Positions 1 to 11,500 of a DNA stretch of 37,688 nt are shown here, in pieces. The stretch's first letter is position 1. Every line of letters starts with the position of its first letter. The stretch spans positions 1-37,688 of the forward strand of contig BLJB01000553.1 in assembly GCA_013423325.1 (NCBI GenBank), in the 5' to 3' direction. This DNA comes from Usnea hakonensis. Its lineage: Eukaryota; Ascomycota; Lecanoromycetes; Lecanorales; Parmeliaceae. A program made the position numbers and the translations under genes. The notes below the pieces were generated by a model. The model was not told the origin of the DNA. It did no database searches and saw only the letters and a program-made list of their open reading frames with translations.

Positions 1-478
1 ATCCCCCTGGGGAGCCCTGGAGGGTCGGAGTGCTCGCCCCACTGTCTGCTGGGCTCTGGGATCTGCGTACTTCCCTCTGCGCGTAGGCTTCGAGGTCGAT
101 TTACTGTCCTTTAATAAAGGTCTAGGTACCTCCCAGATTCTTTATATACGCCTCCTATACGGCCGCGCTTAGCTCTCCGAACGGCGTGTTTTTGATAGCT
201 TCTAACGTGGTAATAGCGTTACTCGCTTGTTCCTTCCTATTTGCCTGGCTTCTCCCGAGGTTCCTTTTATTAGTCGCCCCCCCTACCGGCTGGTTAGGGG
301 CCTGGGTCGCGTGTTCTTGACGCGTTTCTTCTACCACCGCCTTGCCTCCTCTACCCCTATCGTTCGCCCTACTCCCCTCTGCCCCTACCCCAAGTCGCTT
401 GCGTGCCTCGTACGCCTCGTTNNCGTACGCCTCGTTGCCGCTGTCAACCATGGATTGGAATGATCGTCCTTCCATCAT
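1..478 (-). pseudogene. gag-like ORF fragment, possibly LINE ORF1, running off the left edge
   Basis: A minus-strand frame opens with Met-Met at 473-478 and reads to the window edge, broken by stops at 155-157 (TAG), 122-124 (TAG) and 101-103 (TAA). Each stop is one C-to-T change from a Gln codon, so the frame looks like a lightly RIPped transposon protein. The product is hydrophilic and rich in Arg, Glu, Asn and Ala. It ends at the edge with a Ser/Thr/Pro-rich stretch (TPTLQGSPG) that resembles the start of the plus-strand LINE near 860-890. This weak likeness is the only ground for calling it LINE ORF1. Composition is GC-normal, unlike the DNA to its right. No domain is recognised. It could instead be another gag-like protein or a decayed host gene. 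Confidence 0.35.
421..423. other. assembly ambiguity (two N) between short direct repeats
   Basis: Two undetermined bases at 422-423 sit between two copies of the 13-base word cgtacgcctcgtt. This suggests an unresolved short tandem repeat or a contig join rather than biology. It falls inside the gag-like frame, so the residue there is unknown and the true repeat number may differ. Confidence 0.8.
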
Positions 479-844
479 CTCCAGTTCTATATATATATAT
501 CATATCTATTATTTAAAATATAGATACTATAGCTATAACGAAAAGTTTAATCTCTAATAAATCTTTATTTATCTAGAGTACTAATTTATTTTAAAGTATT
601 AGTAATAATTAGGTATTTAATAGCGAAATACTCTTATAGTTAAATTATTATAATATCGAATTAGCGGGATTAGTTTTATTTAATTAATAAAAAATCTTAA
701 AATTATAAGTAGCTAATTTTAGCGCTTAGTATATTTATTTAGATATAAGTTCTTTCTACTTTATAAAGTCTTTAAGATTATTATAATTTATCTAAATATT
801 AATAGTAAATAGACTATTTTCTAGATAATAATATTATTACTTAG
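479..844. other. AT-rich spacer, no gene seen
   Basis: CpA/TpG-poor, AT-rich DNA between the GC-normal fragment on the left and the LINE on the right. I found no frame with family motifs. It may be RIPped repeat too decayed to name. Confidence 0.5.
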
Positions 845-1987
845 ATGGTGACCACGAATTGCGAATATACCTACTAGGGCCCCTACGGGGCTCTAGAGAC
901 CTCTAATATAAAGGTTATAACGAGTATAGCCAAGAACTAAGAGGAGGAATCGATAGAAGTCGAAAGAGAGTAACGTAATACCGAAAATAATATAGGAGAG
1001 GAAGACGGATACGCGTTAACTACGCGTATAGATACGATAAAGAGGATAGAGAGATTAAATAAAAAAATAGTAAAAGCTATAGAGAATAATATAAAATAGA
1101 AAAAAAAAGGTTATAGATATAATTATATTAAAAGAATAAACTAGTTAATTAAAAATATAATAAAAATTATAAAGAATATATTATTTAAAGATTTCGATAG
1201 ATAGAAATTTAGACTATTTAAGATAGTAATCTAATTAGTAAATAAATATATAGAATTAGTTAAAGCCGAATAGAAAAAGATCTAAAAGTAGATAAAAAAA
1301 TAACTAATTAAAGATCTACCCTCGATATTATAATAGTTCTAGACCTAGAGGGTAGCTAATAATACTACTAGATTATTTATCTATAAGTAATTATATTTAG
1401 TAATACTATCTTTATATATTATAGCGGGGAATACTAATAAGAAAAGAGTAATAATTAGAATAAAAGATAAAGAGGAGAGAAAGAAGATTAAGTATATTAT
1501 ACTAATATAGTTTAAAAATATATTCTAGAATAATAGAGCCCTAATAGACTTTATTATTATAATAAGGCGTTTTTAAAATAGAGGTATTATTCTATATATA
1601 GCCTTAAAGGAGGTAAAGAGGATAATAAAAAAGAATATTAAAATAATCTAAAAAAATTATCTTTTAATCTATATTTTTAAACTCTTCTTTATAGTAGCTA
1701 TTAACTTAGTAAGAATTAATATATTTAATAATAAAGATTAAGGGGCTTATATCAAGAAGTTAAAATAAGAGAATAGTACCCTCTATTCTAAATTAGAAAT
1801 AGTAAAAGTAGAATAGCCTCTATTTATATAAATAAAGAAGATAAATAGAGAGGTTAAAAAATATTTTATACTCCTAATTAAAACTAAGAGCCTTAAAAAG
1901 GCGAATAGATTAATAGTAGAAAATATAATAGAGAATAGTTAACTACTCTACTATAAAAAATAGAAGATAGTAAGTAGACTAAAATAA

Positions 1988-2090
1988 TACTATTAATATT
2001 AATAGTATAATTATCTATAGGGGTTATATTAGAGGCTAATAAAATATAAATACTATATTAAAGTCTACTTTACTAAAGATTACTAAGACT
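1988..2090 (+). pseudogene. LINE ORF1 zinc knuckles (RIPped)
   Basis: The frame reads Y-Y-stop-Y followed by spacing that fits C-x2-C-x4-H-x4-C, then a second C-x2-C-x3-H-x4-C. Every expected Cys or His except in spacers is now Tyr (TGT/TGC to TAT/TAC, CAT/CAC to TAT/TAC), exactly what RIP does. Paired CCHC knuckles at the ORF1 C-terminus are usual for Tad-clade LINEs, where they bind nucleic acid. Confidence 0.65.
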
Positions 2091-2879
2091 AGAGATAGAG
2101 ATATTATATAATCTACTAAAATAATTATAAGGTATAGAGCTCGAATTATTAAGTTTACTAATAGAAAGTAGAATATCTTAAGTAGAAAAAAAAGAATATT
2201 TCTAAATAATATAAAAAGCCCTTAATAATAGTTTAATCTATTCTAATCTCGACCTAAATAGAGAATAGATAGAAGATAGTATCTCTAAAAAGAAAGAGAT
2301 TAGAAGAGATTTTAAATAATTAATAATTAAGAAAGGTAGAAAGGCTATTTAAAATTCTAGAAAAAGAATCGAGATAAATATATTTAATCTAGTTTAGAGA
2401 GAGAACCGGCTTTTAAAATATAATTAATATAATTAATATAATCTTAATATTAAATATAATTAATATTAATCTTAATAATTCGAATCTTAATATCTATATT
2501 AATAAATAAGAATAATATATTAAAGGTCTTATAATATAATATATAAAAATTAAAAGATAGAGTAATAGCGCCGCTTCTTAAAGAGCGAGAAGTATAAGAT
2601 TATAATATACTAGTAATTTAGAAGCCGAGCTATAACTCGTTTAATAGATTAATATATAATTTAAGTTCTAGTAAATTTCTACTAGCTTATAAATTAGGCC
2701 TAAATATTTAAATATACTTTTATATTAATAAAAAGATAGATCTAATTAGTTAGAAAATTAGATATTAAAAGAGCGACTTTTACTCCCTTTAATTAAATAT
2801 TAAATAAGATAGTAAAAAAAAGGAGAAGCGTACTTCTCTCTAGCCCTCTATTTAAGAACTAATTCTTTAAATATATAAT

Positions 2880-3300
2880 ATATATAACTAGTCGCTAGCG
2901 TTACTAGAGATAATAATAGCCTCTCTAATATTAGTATTTTTAGAATAAGCCTTAGAGGAAGAAGATAAATATATAGCTTTTAAAGACTTTAATCTTTACT
3001 ACTTTAAATAGAATAATAAGGAATAATATATATATTATAAAATAGTTAATAAATTTATTAAGATTATCTAAATTAAAGAAATAACTTTTAGACTATTTAA
3101 TAACTTAGTTATATAGAAGTCCTAAGGCTAGAAGTTAATAATTAATCTAGTTTTTCTAATATTAAAAGCTTATTAGATTATAGTTTACTATACTCTAAAA
3201 GAGGACCTAGAATACGTATCTAACTATATTTTAATAGTAATAGAATTAGAATACTAATAGGAAGAGACGTTAATAAAAAAGTAATAATTATAGAAAAAAT
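2880..3300 (+). pseudogene. LINE ORF2 endonuclease domain (RIPped)
   Basis: Around 2979-3015 the frame reads FKDFNLYYF, the decayed form of the GDFNLHHP motif of EEP endonucleases that nick target DNA for LINE insertion. Near 3140-3165 comes a decayed IDLVFL motif, and near 3215 SNYI replaces the catalytic SDHxP motif (Asp to Asn, His to Tyr). Motif order and spacing fit the family. Confidence 0.65.
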
Positions 3301-3599
3301 TAGCTAAAAAAGATACTATTTTTAAAATAGCTAAAGATAGTTATATTCTATAAAGCGCTTTTTTTTAAAGATCTATAAAAATAGAGAAAGAGGTAGAAGC
3401 CTTTATAAAAACTATAAACTAAAGGTTTTAAAAAATAATAAAAAACTATATACTATAAATAAAGTCTATAACTAAATTAAAATTATACTAGAATATAGAC
3501 TATATAAAAGTTATTAAGATAGTTAAGCTTAAATTTAAAAAGTACTACTAACTCTAAAATAAGTAGTTAACTAAGGAACTTTAAAGGGTAAAAAGAGAA

Positions 3600-4960
3600 A
3601 AAATAAAGATTATATATAAAATCTATATATTTTATTAGCGCGAGAAAGTATATAAAGTATTATTAAAAAAAAATAGAATCTAGAAGCTCGCTTAATAGAA
3701 ATAAGAGTAGAGTATAGCTCTAAAACCCTTATTATAGTTCCTAATTATTTTAGACTAGAGAGGAATAAAATAATCTAATTTTAAAAATAAAGTTAATATT
3801 TTAAAAAGTATACTATTTCTATCTACTTTAATAGTTAATCTAGAAAATATTCTAAATATTTAATATTTAACTCTAATATCTATAGGAGATAGAATTAGTA
3901 GTAATAAAATAATAAAAATAATTATATATTTAATAATAAATAAAGCTCTAAGCGTTTTAGAAATCCTTAATTAATTTCTAAAGAGTATAGCTTTATATAT
4001 TATAGACTCTTTTACTAGACTCTTCTAAATCTATTTTAATCTAAGATACTATTCGAAAATCTTTAAAAAGGCTAATATAGTAATATTAAAAAAGTTAAAT
4101 AAGCCCGACTATTTAGAATTTAAGATATACTAACTAATAGTCTTACTCGATACTCTAGATAAAATACTAGAAATAGTAATTTTAAAGCGGCTAGCGAGAC
4201 TAATAAAAAGATATAGTCTTTTTTTTTAATAATAAATAAAAATAAAAAAAGATAGATTAATAGAAATAATATTAAAATTACTAATAAAAGTAGTTTATAA
4301 TATATAAAACTATAGTATTATTAATAATAGAAAAGTCGCTAGCCTATTTTTACTAAATATTATAGATACCTTTAATAATATCTTATATAAGAGGCTCCTT
4401 TATAATCTAAAAAAAAGAAGAGTTTTAGAAAAGATAATAAAATAAATATCTAGCTTCCTTATAAATAAAGTAATATCTATAATATTAGGAGGTTAGATAA
4501 GTATAATAGAGATAATAGAGATAATAGAGATAGATATTTTTTAAAGATTATTAATTTCTTCTATATTATTTCTCTTTTTTAATATCCCTCTAATTAAATA
4601 ATATATAAGGGCCGCTCTCCCTATCTAGATAAAAGGTTTTATTAATAATATTTATCTACTAGTATATAGCGGAAGTATAGAAAATAATTATAGAGTACTA
4701 TATAAAGTTTATAATATCTATCTTAGATAAATTAAGATATATAGAGTAATATTCGCCCCTAAAAAATATAAGCTAATATATCTTATAAGGAGCCTAAAAA
4801 AATTTAATATAAAAGTATTCTTAGATTTCGAGAAAGTAAAAATAGACTCTAGCCTAAATATTAGAGTACTAGACTTATATATAAATACTAAACTCTAATA
4901 GAGACTATATATTACCTAGTTAATAACTTATACTATAGAATAGAAACGAGTCCTAGAATA
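3600..4960 (+). pseudogene. LINE ORF2 reverse transcriptase (RIPped)
   Basis: The best-preserved stretch is 4636-4905. GFINN at 4636-4650 stands where LINE RTs have the catalytic F-V-D-D (both GAT now AAT). It is followed by YLLVYSGS, then FAPKKYKLIYL and the RVLDLYINTKL stretch typical of Tad-clade enzymes. In-frame stops and the lost Asp pair show it is inactive. Confidence 0.75.
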
Positions 4961-5649
4961 TCTTACTAGCTTAATATAGAGAGCGATATTCGCTAAATAT
5001 TATATAATATATAATATAATTATACGCCTAATATTAATATTCGTAATATTAATTTAGTACTATTTTTATAGAATTAAGAAATTCTCCTAAAAGCCCTTTA
5101 AGAAGCTAATTAAGATATAAAACGAGTATCTCTATAAAGTAATTAAAATATATAGAGCTATACCTATTCTAGTTCTAGAGGTAGAAGTATTAATATCTCT
5201 ATTAGAATACTAGCTAGATAAGCTAGTATTATAATATTAGGCCCTATAAGGTACCTATATTATTATAAGAGAGAGTAATAAACGAATTATCTAATATCTT
5301 TAAGCTAATAGAAATAGAAGGAGAAAATTAAGATCTATATTTATAATAAAAAAAAAAGTTTAGGCTCTTAAGGTTCTAAAAGAAAAGAGTTAGAACTAAG
5401 TAGGTACTAGTATAAAAAGAAAAAAGAAATAGATTAATCTATTTAGAGATATTAAGAAATATTAAAGTATTAATATTATAAAATAGAAAATATAAGACTA
5501 GTTTTATAATTAAAAATTAAGGAAATAGAAAAAGTACTAATAAAGGACTCTAAATATAATAAAAATCTCCGCTTAAATAGGAGGCTTATATAATAGAAGA
5601 TTTAATTATTATAAAATATTAAAGAAAGCTAAGAGCTCGATTACTATCT

Positions 5650-5654
5650 AAATA
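5650..5654. repeat. target-site duplication AAATA, left copy
   Basis: AAATA immediately precedes the 5' LTR and recurs immediately after the 3' LTR at 13375-13379. A 5-bp duplication is normal for Ty3/gypsy integrases. Confidence 0.85.
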
Positions 5655-5806
5655 TGTCACATGAAGGTGCTGTGGTTGCATTCACTAGCTCTTGCCAAGT
5701 GAATCTCTTAGCGTTCATTCACTCTTGGCATTTACTTAAATAGAAGTCTTAGACTTAGTGAATATAATAACTTTTACACTTTACTCTTCTTATATTACTT
5801 ATAACA
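5655..5806 (+). repeat. chromovirus 5' LTR (152 bp)
   Basis: Aligns without gaps to 13223-13374, with 14 differences, all transitions. It begins TGTCACATGA and ends TTATAACA. Its outer half keeps the ancestral C or G, while its inner half carries the T or A, the reverse of the 3' LTR. Confidence 0.92.
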
Positions 5807-5826
5807 TTTTGGTAGTAACCCTGCGT
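5807..5826 (+). promoter_or_regulatory. candidate primer-binding site
   Basis: Directly after the LTR comes TTTTGGTAGTAACCCTGCG. A TGG a few bases inside the LTR is the usual start of a site pairing with a tRNA 3' end. The tRNA is not identified. Confidence 0.5.
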
Positions 5827-6549
5827 TATTGTATCTTAGTGTTCTATTATACTAGTATTATCACACTAGTACTTACTTGTATACTAGTGCTTACTTGTAT
5901 ACTAGTTTATTTTACGCTTTACTATACTCTTTTATACCTGTCTTTTATACTTTACTTTTGGCTGGGCCACCCGGGCGCAATCTGCTACCTCTACTATTAC
6001 GATTATTAAACTATACTGATTTTTATTAAAATAACACTTATTTTATTAAAAGTATACCGGCTTTATTAAGTACTTACTTCCGCTATTATTATTACTTTAG
6101 TTATTACTTACTTTATTATTACTATATTGATTATTAGTGGTATGCCTTGCTTCGTCAGGCTTGGCTATGTTTGGTTATTCTGAATTGGTTTTCTATATTG
6201 CTTACTTTGTCCTCGGTAGTACCTTACCTAGTCTTTACTATATAGTTCTATATTGCTTCGTTATTTGAGTTGCCAATCTGGCTACCTTATTATTATTATC
6301 GGAGCCTGTACCGTGGCTAGTACTATTACTACTCCTAGAAAGGACTATCCGTGGTGCTTATCAGATTATTGTATTTATTTAAGCCACTGGAATAGCATAT
6401 CTATACTTACTTCCTAAGGAAATTAGTCTTACTACTAAAGTCATTTAGAAGTAATATCTAAGTCCAGATATACTAGAATTAATAATTAGATAATCCAAGC
6501 GAGCTACAAGTTAGGAACCACTCAAGTTTCCTACTAATTGGGCAACGGA
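5827..6549. other. chromovirus leader, no gene seen
   Basis: Untranslated leader between the 5' LTR and gag. It holds a short tandem repeat near 5863-5903 (unit about 18 bp, containing acttacttgtatactagt) and pyrimidine-rich DNA. An open stretch at 5758-6009 begins inside the LTR, is made of Leu/Tyr/Ile low complexity, and is not credible as a protein. Confidence 0.5.
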
Positions 6550-8560
6550 TACACCTTCTTTTAAACGCACTATTCACCTATTTAAGGAAGCCACTACTGA
6601 ATTCCGTAAAGAGCCTCTTGTGCGAGCCTACTACTCACGTCACGGTTTAGATGAGTCTAACTTAGACGACGACTTAATACCTACTCTAGGAATATTAAGA
6701 AATACTATATATTCCACTGACCCAACTACTACAATATCGGGAGGTTCAGGAAATACGGTAGTAGGTTCATCGAATACTATACCAGGTTCCTTAAACTCTG
6801 GTGCTGGTTCTGGCTATAATAACAGAAACTTTTAAAATACTGGTTTTACTAAATAGTAATAGACTGTATTACAAATGCTTATGCGACCCCGTGTACTATC
6901 TCGAGAATTAATACCGCTACCTTAACCGTTACTTAAATTAACCTTATCTACTAATCGGTGGAATCCTTTAGATATTGGTTTCTTTTACCCCATGTATAAT
7001 GATAAGTCTGTGGCTTCCGGAGCTCCAGCTATGGAGTACATATCTAAAGAAACCTTTTTTCGAGATGTGCACCTTTTTCTGGAAAGGGCTCGTAATATAG
7101 TATCAATTAAAGGCTATAAGCTTATACGTACTAATTTGTGGACTTGTTTCAAAGGACCTACCCTGGAATAGTAGTTGTCAGAATTGATAGAAAGTAAGAA
7201 ACGTCTGGTCAAGATAGGTACTAAGATGGAAGAATAGGAGAGGTTGCTAATTGACCGATTTAAGTCTCCTGGTAATATTGTAATAGATGCTTTATTGAGA
7301 GAAAAGTATAGCTTACGTAACGTACTTCAAAAACGAGAGCCGCGAGAATTTGCTCAAAAGATCTTGCGTGCGGCAATATAATGGACTTGATTCTGATCTA
7401 AGGCGTAACCTCAAGAAACCAAAGATGGCTACTACTATTAACGAGTATCTTGAAGAACTAGATAACCTAAAGTATAACTGGTGGAGTTTTGCGGTAAGGC
7501 ATGGGAGGTTATAATTTGCTAGTAATTCGTACTAAAATACCTACTAAAATACCTCTTAAAATCGTCTAAGGAATAATATAAGGAATAAGAGAAATAATAG
7601 AGGTCAGTATTATCGTTCTTCTCAGAATTCTTAGATGCTAGGATAACTATAGAACGGAGTAGGTAGGTAACCTTACGGTGGCTTTTAGTACCAGTAACCG
7701 ACTATATAGTAAAGTCCTACTTATGGCAATTCCCGACCATTTAGTGCTCCCTTAAATAGTGCTTATAGTAATCAATAGCATCGAAATCTGTAATAGCAAA
7801 ACGTGCTTCCAAGACCGCTCTAGAACGCGTAACTAAACGCGTCAAATTCTATACCTAATCGATTAAATCAGTATCCTAATTAATATAATTAACAGCCTTC
7901 TCGGCCATTTCAGAATTACTTAAATTAATATTAGAATTAGTACCTAAGGCAGTATCCAGGTTAGTACTAAAGTTAGTATCCGAATCGTACTTCTCAGCCT
8001 ATGTAACAGCCCGCTGCTCCTAAAGCAGCAGCCTACCAGACATACGCGGATGAGAATGACCAGGTTCAGAATAAGGAAGTATCCTAGGCTGATAGTCAGG
8101 AAAGTTATAAAGAAAATAATGACTTTTCTAACTCCTTCTTTGCTAGTGAGGATAACTATAGAAATAAGTACTACTAGGTTTAAGAGCCACCTAATGATAA
8201 GCTATTTACTAGCTTTATTAGCATTAAAATATACTATTAGAAGTATGACGATTCGTTCTCTTCTAAAACTAAGCTATATAAGTATTTGCGTACTAGCTAT
8301 AATAGAAAATAGACATCAACGAACTATACAGAAATAATAAGTAACTAGACGATTAATCGTGCGTACGTCTTTGCCACTATAGTGAACGAAAAGTAAACCG
8401 AATCTGAGAATCCGAAAATCGTTAATTCCACTACTCCAGGCAATAAGTTGGGTAATAGACTTACATTCCGAGGTTAGACCTACGTAATAATTCGTATAGT
8501 ATTCAAGCCTGACAAATTCGTATTTAACCCTGACAAGATTGAACCTAATAAAGTTGACGA
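6550..8560 (+). pseudogene. chromovirus gag (broken)
   Basis: The capsid-like core is readable at about 6950-7490: RWNPLDIGFFYPMY, then FFRDVHLFLERA, then REPREFAQKILRAA, the gag core found in many fungal Ty3/gypsy elements. A frameshift lies near 7375-7382, after which the protein resumes one frame over. From about 7560 to 8130 the frame becomes a Gln/Asn/Tyr-rich tail in which most Gln codons are now stops. I see no intact zinc knuckle. The open stretch 8050-8337 is a different frame over this tail and is not a gene. Confidence 0.7.
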
Positions 8561-11500
8561 TGATGATTTCGTATGTACCAATATAGGTTATAGAGTGAGC
8601 TTAGTTGACAGGGTTTGGAAAGCTGAGCAAGCTCCAGATTCAGCTATTTCTAAGATGGTATTACCGCTCAAAGTAAGAGGATTAGGAAGTTCTAATTATG
8701 AGACCTTAGAGTATATAACTCATGATATCTTTCTTCCAGCTCGTAATAAAGATGGTAAACCAGTTATTACTTGTATCCGTAGAGAGTTACATATTATAGA
8801 CGACCTCCGAGCCAAGATACTTATTGGAAACGATATCCTTAGACCTGAAGTAATCACTATTGACGTTACTAATAAGTCTACCACGATTGGCTCATATAGT
8901 GGTTATACTATTAAGGTATTATGTCGACCACGTGGATAGTACCTTAGAAAAAAGGTATTCCTAAAGGAGTCAGTTACCGTACCTCTATATGCTCAAGTTA
9001 TGCTTGCTACTACCTCGATCAAGTTATCTTACGATCGGGATTTCCTGTTTGAACCTGGACCTGCACGTCTTTCTATATATGCTCACTTAGTGGATCATAC
9101 TATATCTGGTATTATGGCTAGAAATGACTCTAATATCCTAGTATAGGTTCTAAAGAAAATGAGACTTGGTTATATCTATAAAGTGGATTTCGATAACTGT
9201 TTCTATACTGATATTGATCCTAACTTTGCCCTGAAAACGGCTAAGAAAAGTCTTGATCCCTCCTTAGTCTTTCCGTAAATCCTATTATAGATTTCTGCTA
9301 TATTACTTAACCAGCTTGAACCTCAGGAAACTAAGCTTTTAAATAGGATTATGGTTTATAGAAACCCGTAATAGGTGGCAGAATTGACTATACTGGTTAA
9401 AGAGTTTCCTAATATTTGGATTAATACTGACTTTATCGATATCCCTTAAGAGTAATAGATGAAATTACTACTTAAAGATGGCTGGTAAGATAAGGTTACT
9501 AGAAAGGCAAAGATCTATCCTCTAGGAATTAAGGATCGTGAAGTGGTCGATAAGGTGTTTAATTAACTATATAAGTAAGGACGGCTCGAATTTACCCAAT
9601 ATGTAACCCCTTTTGCGTACCCGGTATTCGTCGTATGGAAAACTCTACCAAACGGTAAAAAGAAAGGACGTCTAGTAATTGATTTAAGAGGTCTTAATAA
9701 CTTGATTCTAAGAGATGTATATATACCTCTACCTTAGACTAAGGTAGTAGGAATATTGGTAGGGTATAAGTTTATTTCTGTACTTGACGCAACCTTATTT
9801 TTCTATCAGTGGAGGCTCTATCCTGATTATCGATATATAATGACTATAGTATCGTATCGAGGTTAAGAATCTTTTAACGTACTAATTATAGGATATGTTA
9901 ATTTAATTGTATACGTATAGAGACAGATCGACGCTTTATTAAGATGACTTAAAGCTAAAGCTAAAGCTTACGTTAATAATATTATAATAGGAGCTAAGAC
10001 TTTCAAATAATATTTGGTAGATCTGAGAGAGCTCTTTACTCTACTTGAATAATTTAATGTTTCTATTAGTCTAATTAAAGCTTTCTTAGGTTACCTAAAC
10101 GTTAACCTACTAGGCTAAAGAGTGGACTTATTAGGACTTTTAACCTCTAAAGATAAACTTGCCGTAATTAGCTAATTATAATACCCGCGAACCTTAGTAG
10201 ACCTTAAGTATTATCTAGGATTAATAGGGTACTTGCGTTAATATGTTTACTTTTACGCACAATTAGCTTAGGAGCTATAAGACTTAAAAATACTGATGCT
10301 AAAAGATGGACCGAACGTAGGAAGAGAAAGAAAGCAATTTTCGTCCAAGAAGCTACTACCGTAACCTATAATAAAGTAACTGACCTCATTTGAAATACTA
10401 TAGGAAGTATTATCTAAACTATTAATCCTTATATACTTCAATACTAAAAGAATACTCTAGATTGATCTTAACGCTTTTAAGGAGTTTGGATTCGGCGTTG
10501 TCGTCTTTTATATTAAGGATGAACCTGATAGTAAGCTTATTAAATAGCTAACCAGGTAATAGGTCGAACTAATCATATTTCTTTTAAGAGTCCTTACTAC
10601 GGTAGAAAGAAATTATTAGCCCACTAAACTAGAGATAGCTAGATTCGTGTGGATAATCAAGAAAATTCGATATCTTATTAAGTCTTCTACGAAGCCAGTT
10701 AGAATTCAAACTGATTATTCGGTAATTCTAGATCTTATAAAATAGAGCTCGATTATGTCTACGTTAACTTTGAGGTTGAATATTCGTCTAATTAGAGTAG
10801 CTTAATTCCTCCGTTAGTTCGATCTTCAGGTTTTCTATAAGCCAGGAAAAGAGCACATTCTACTAGATACTTTATTAAGACTTATAAATCTCAATGGTGA
10901 TAGTTTGATAGATGATTATTCGGAATTGGACGTATTATACGCCTTAACCATGGTTAAGATAAGTCAGTCTTTTTATAATAGGTGCCTGGAAGGTTACCAA
11001 CTTGACCCTTACTGGAAGCGTATTGCTCAAATAATTGATGATAATGATAAACTATAAGAGAATACGGCAATTCTACTATTTATACGAGGTAGGAATCGCC
11101 CTTTTATTGATCGGTTTAAAATAGTATAGGAAGAGAATACTGTACCTGTTTCTAAGAATACTAACCTAGATCCTAAAAGTATTAAGGTCACTGGACGTAT
11201 ATTAATCGAAGTAGACCTAATCTTCTATATTAATAGAATCACCGGAAAACAACGCCTTTATTTATCTACCAACGTTCTTCCTGAGATCCTAGAAATTGCT
11301 TACGGTAATACCTATCTAGGTTTCTAGAGATATTACGAAATTGTATCTAGCTTATAGTATATATATAGTTTAACATAGTAACTAAGAAGTTTTATATGCT
11401 ACTGCCGTTAATGCTTAATCCTATAGACTCGCCGATATGCGCCGTATAGAAATATATAACCTATCTAAAGTCCGCCTATTCCTTTCTATACGCTAACGAT

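Larger units (their letters stand above)
845..5654 (+). mobile_element. Tad-like LINE (non-LTR retrotransposon), 5' part, heavily RIPped
   Basis: Plus-strand non-LTR element dead from RIP. Reading through the many TAA/TAG codons as former Gln gives a gag-like ORF1 with two CCHC zinc knuckles (1988-2090), then an ORF2 with an endonuclease-exonuclease-phosphatase domain (about 2880-3300) and a LINE reverse transcriptase (about 3600-4900). After the RT the frame has the post-RT stretch of Tad elements (about 5000-5230) and is cut at 5654 by insertion of the chromovirus. Its last words (KKAKSS...) continue at 13375. The 5' end is uncertain: 845 is the first ATG in a short less-mutated patch. Element identity is firm from motif order; the boundary is not. 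Confidence 0.8.

Noticed and set aside
480..5654. Very AT-rich DNA as a mitochondrial insertion
   Set aside because: AT richness comes from loss of CpA/TpG, and the readable motifs are those of a nuclear LINE. No mitochondrial gene is seen.
5758..6009. Open stretch of 83 codons, Leu/Tyr/Ile rich
   Set aside because: It starts inside the LTR and covers the primer site. The sequence is low complexity with no family likeness.
8050..8337. Open stretch of 95 codons
   Set aside because: It is out of frame with the gag tail, which reads on through the same bases once the RIP stops are allowed for.
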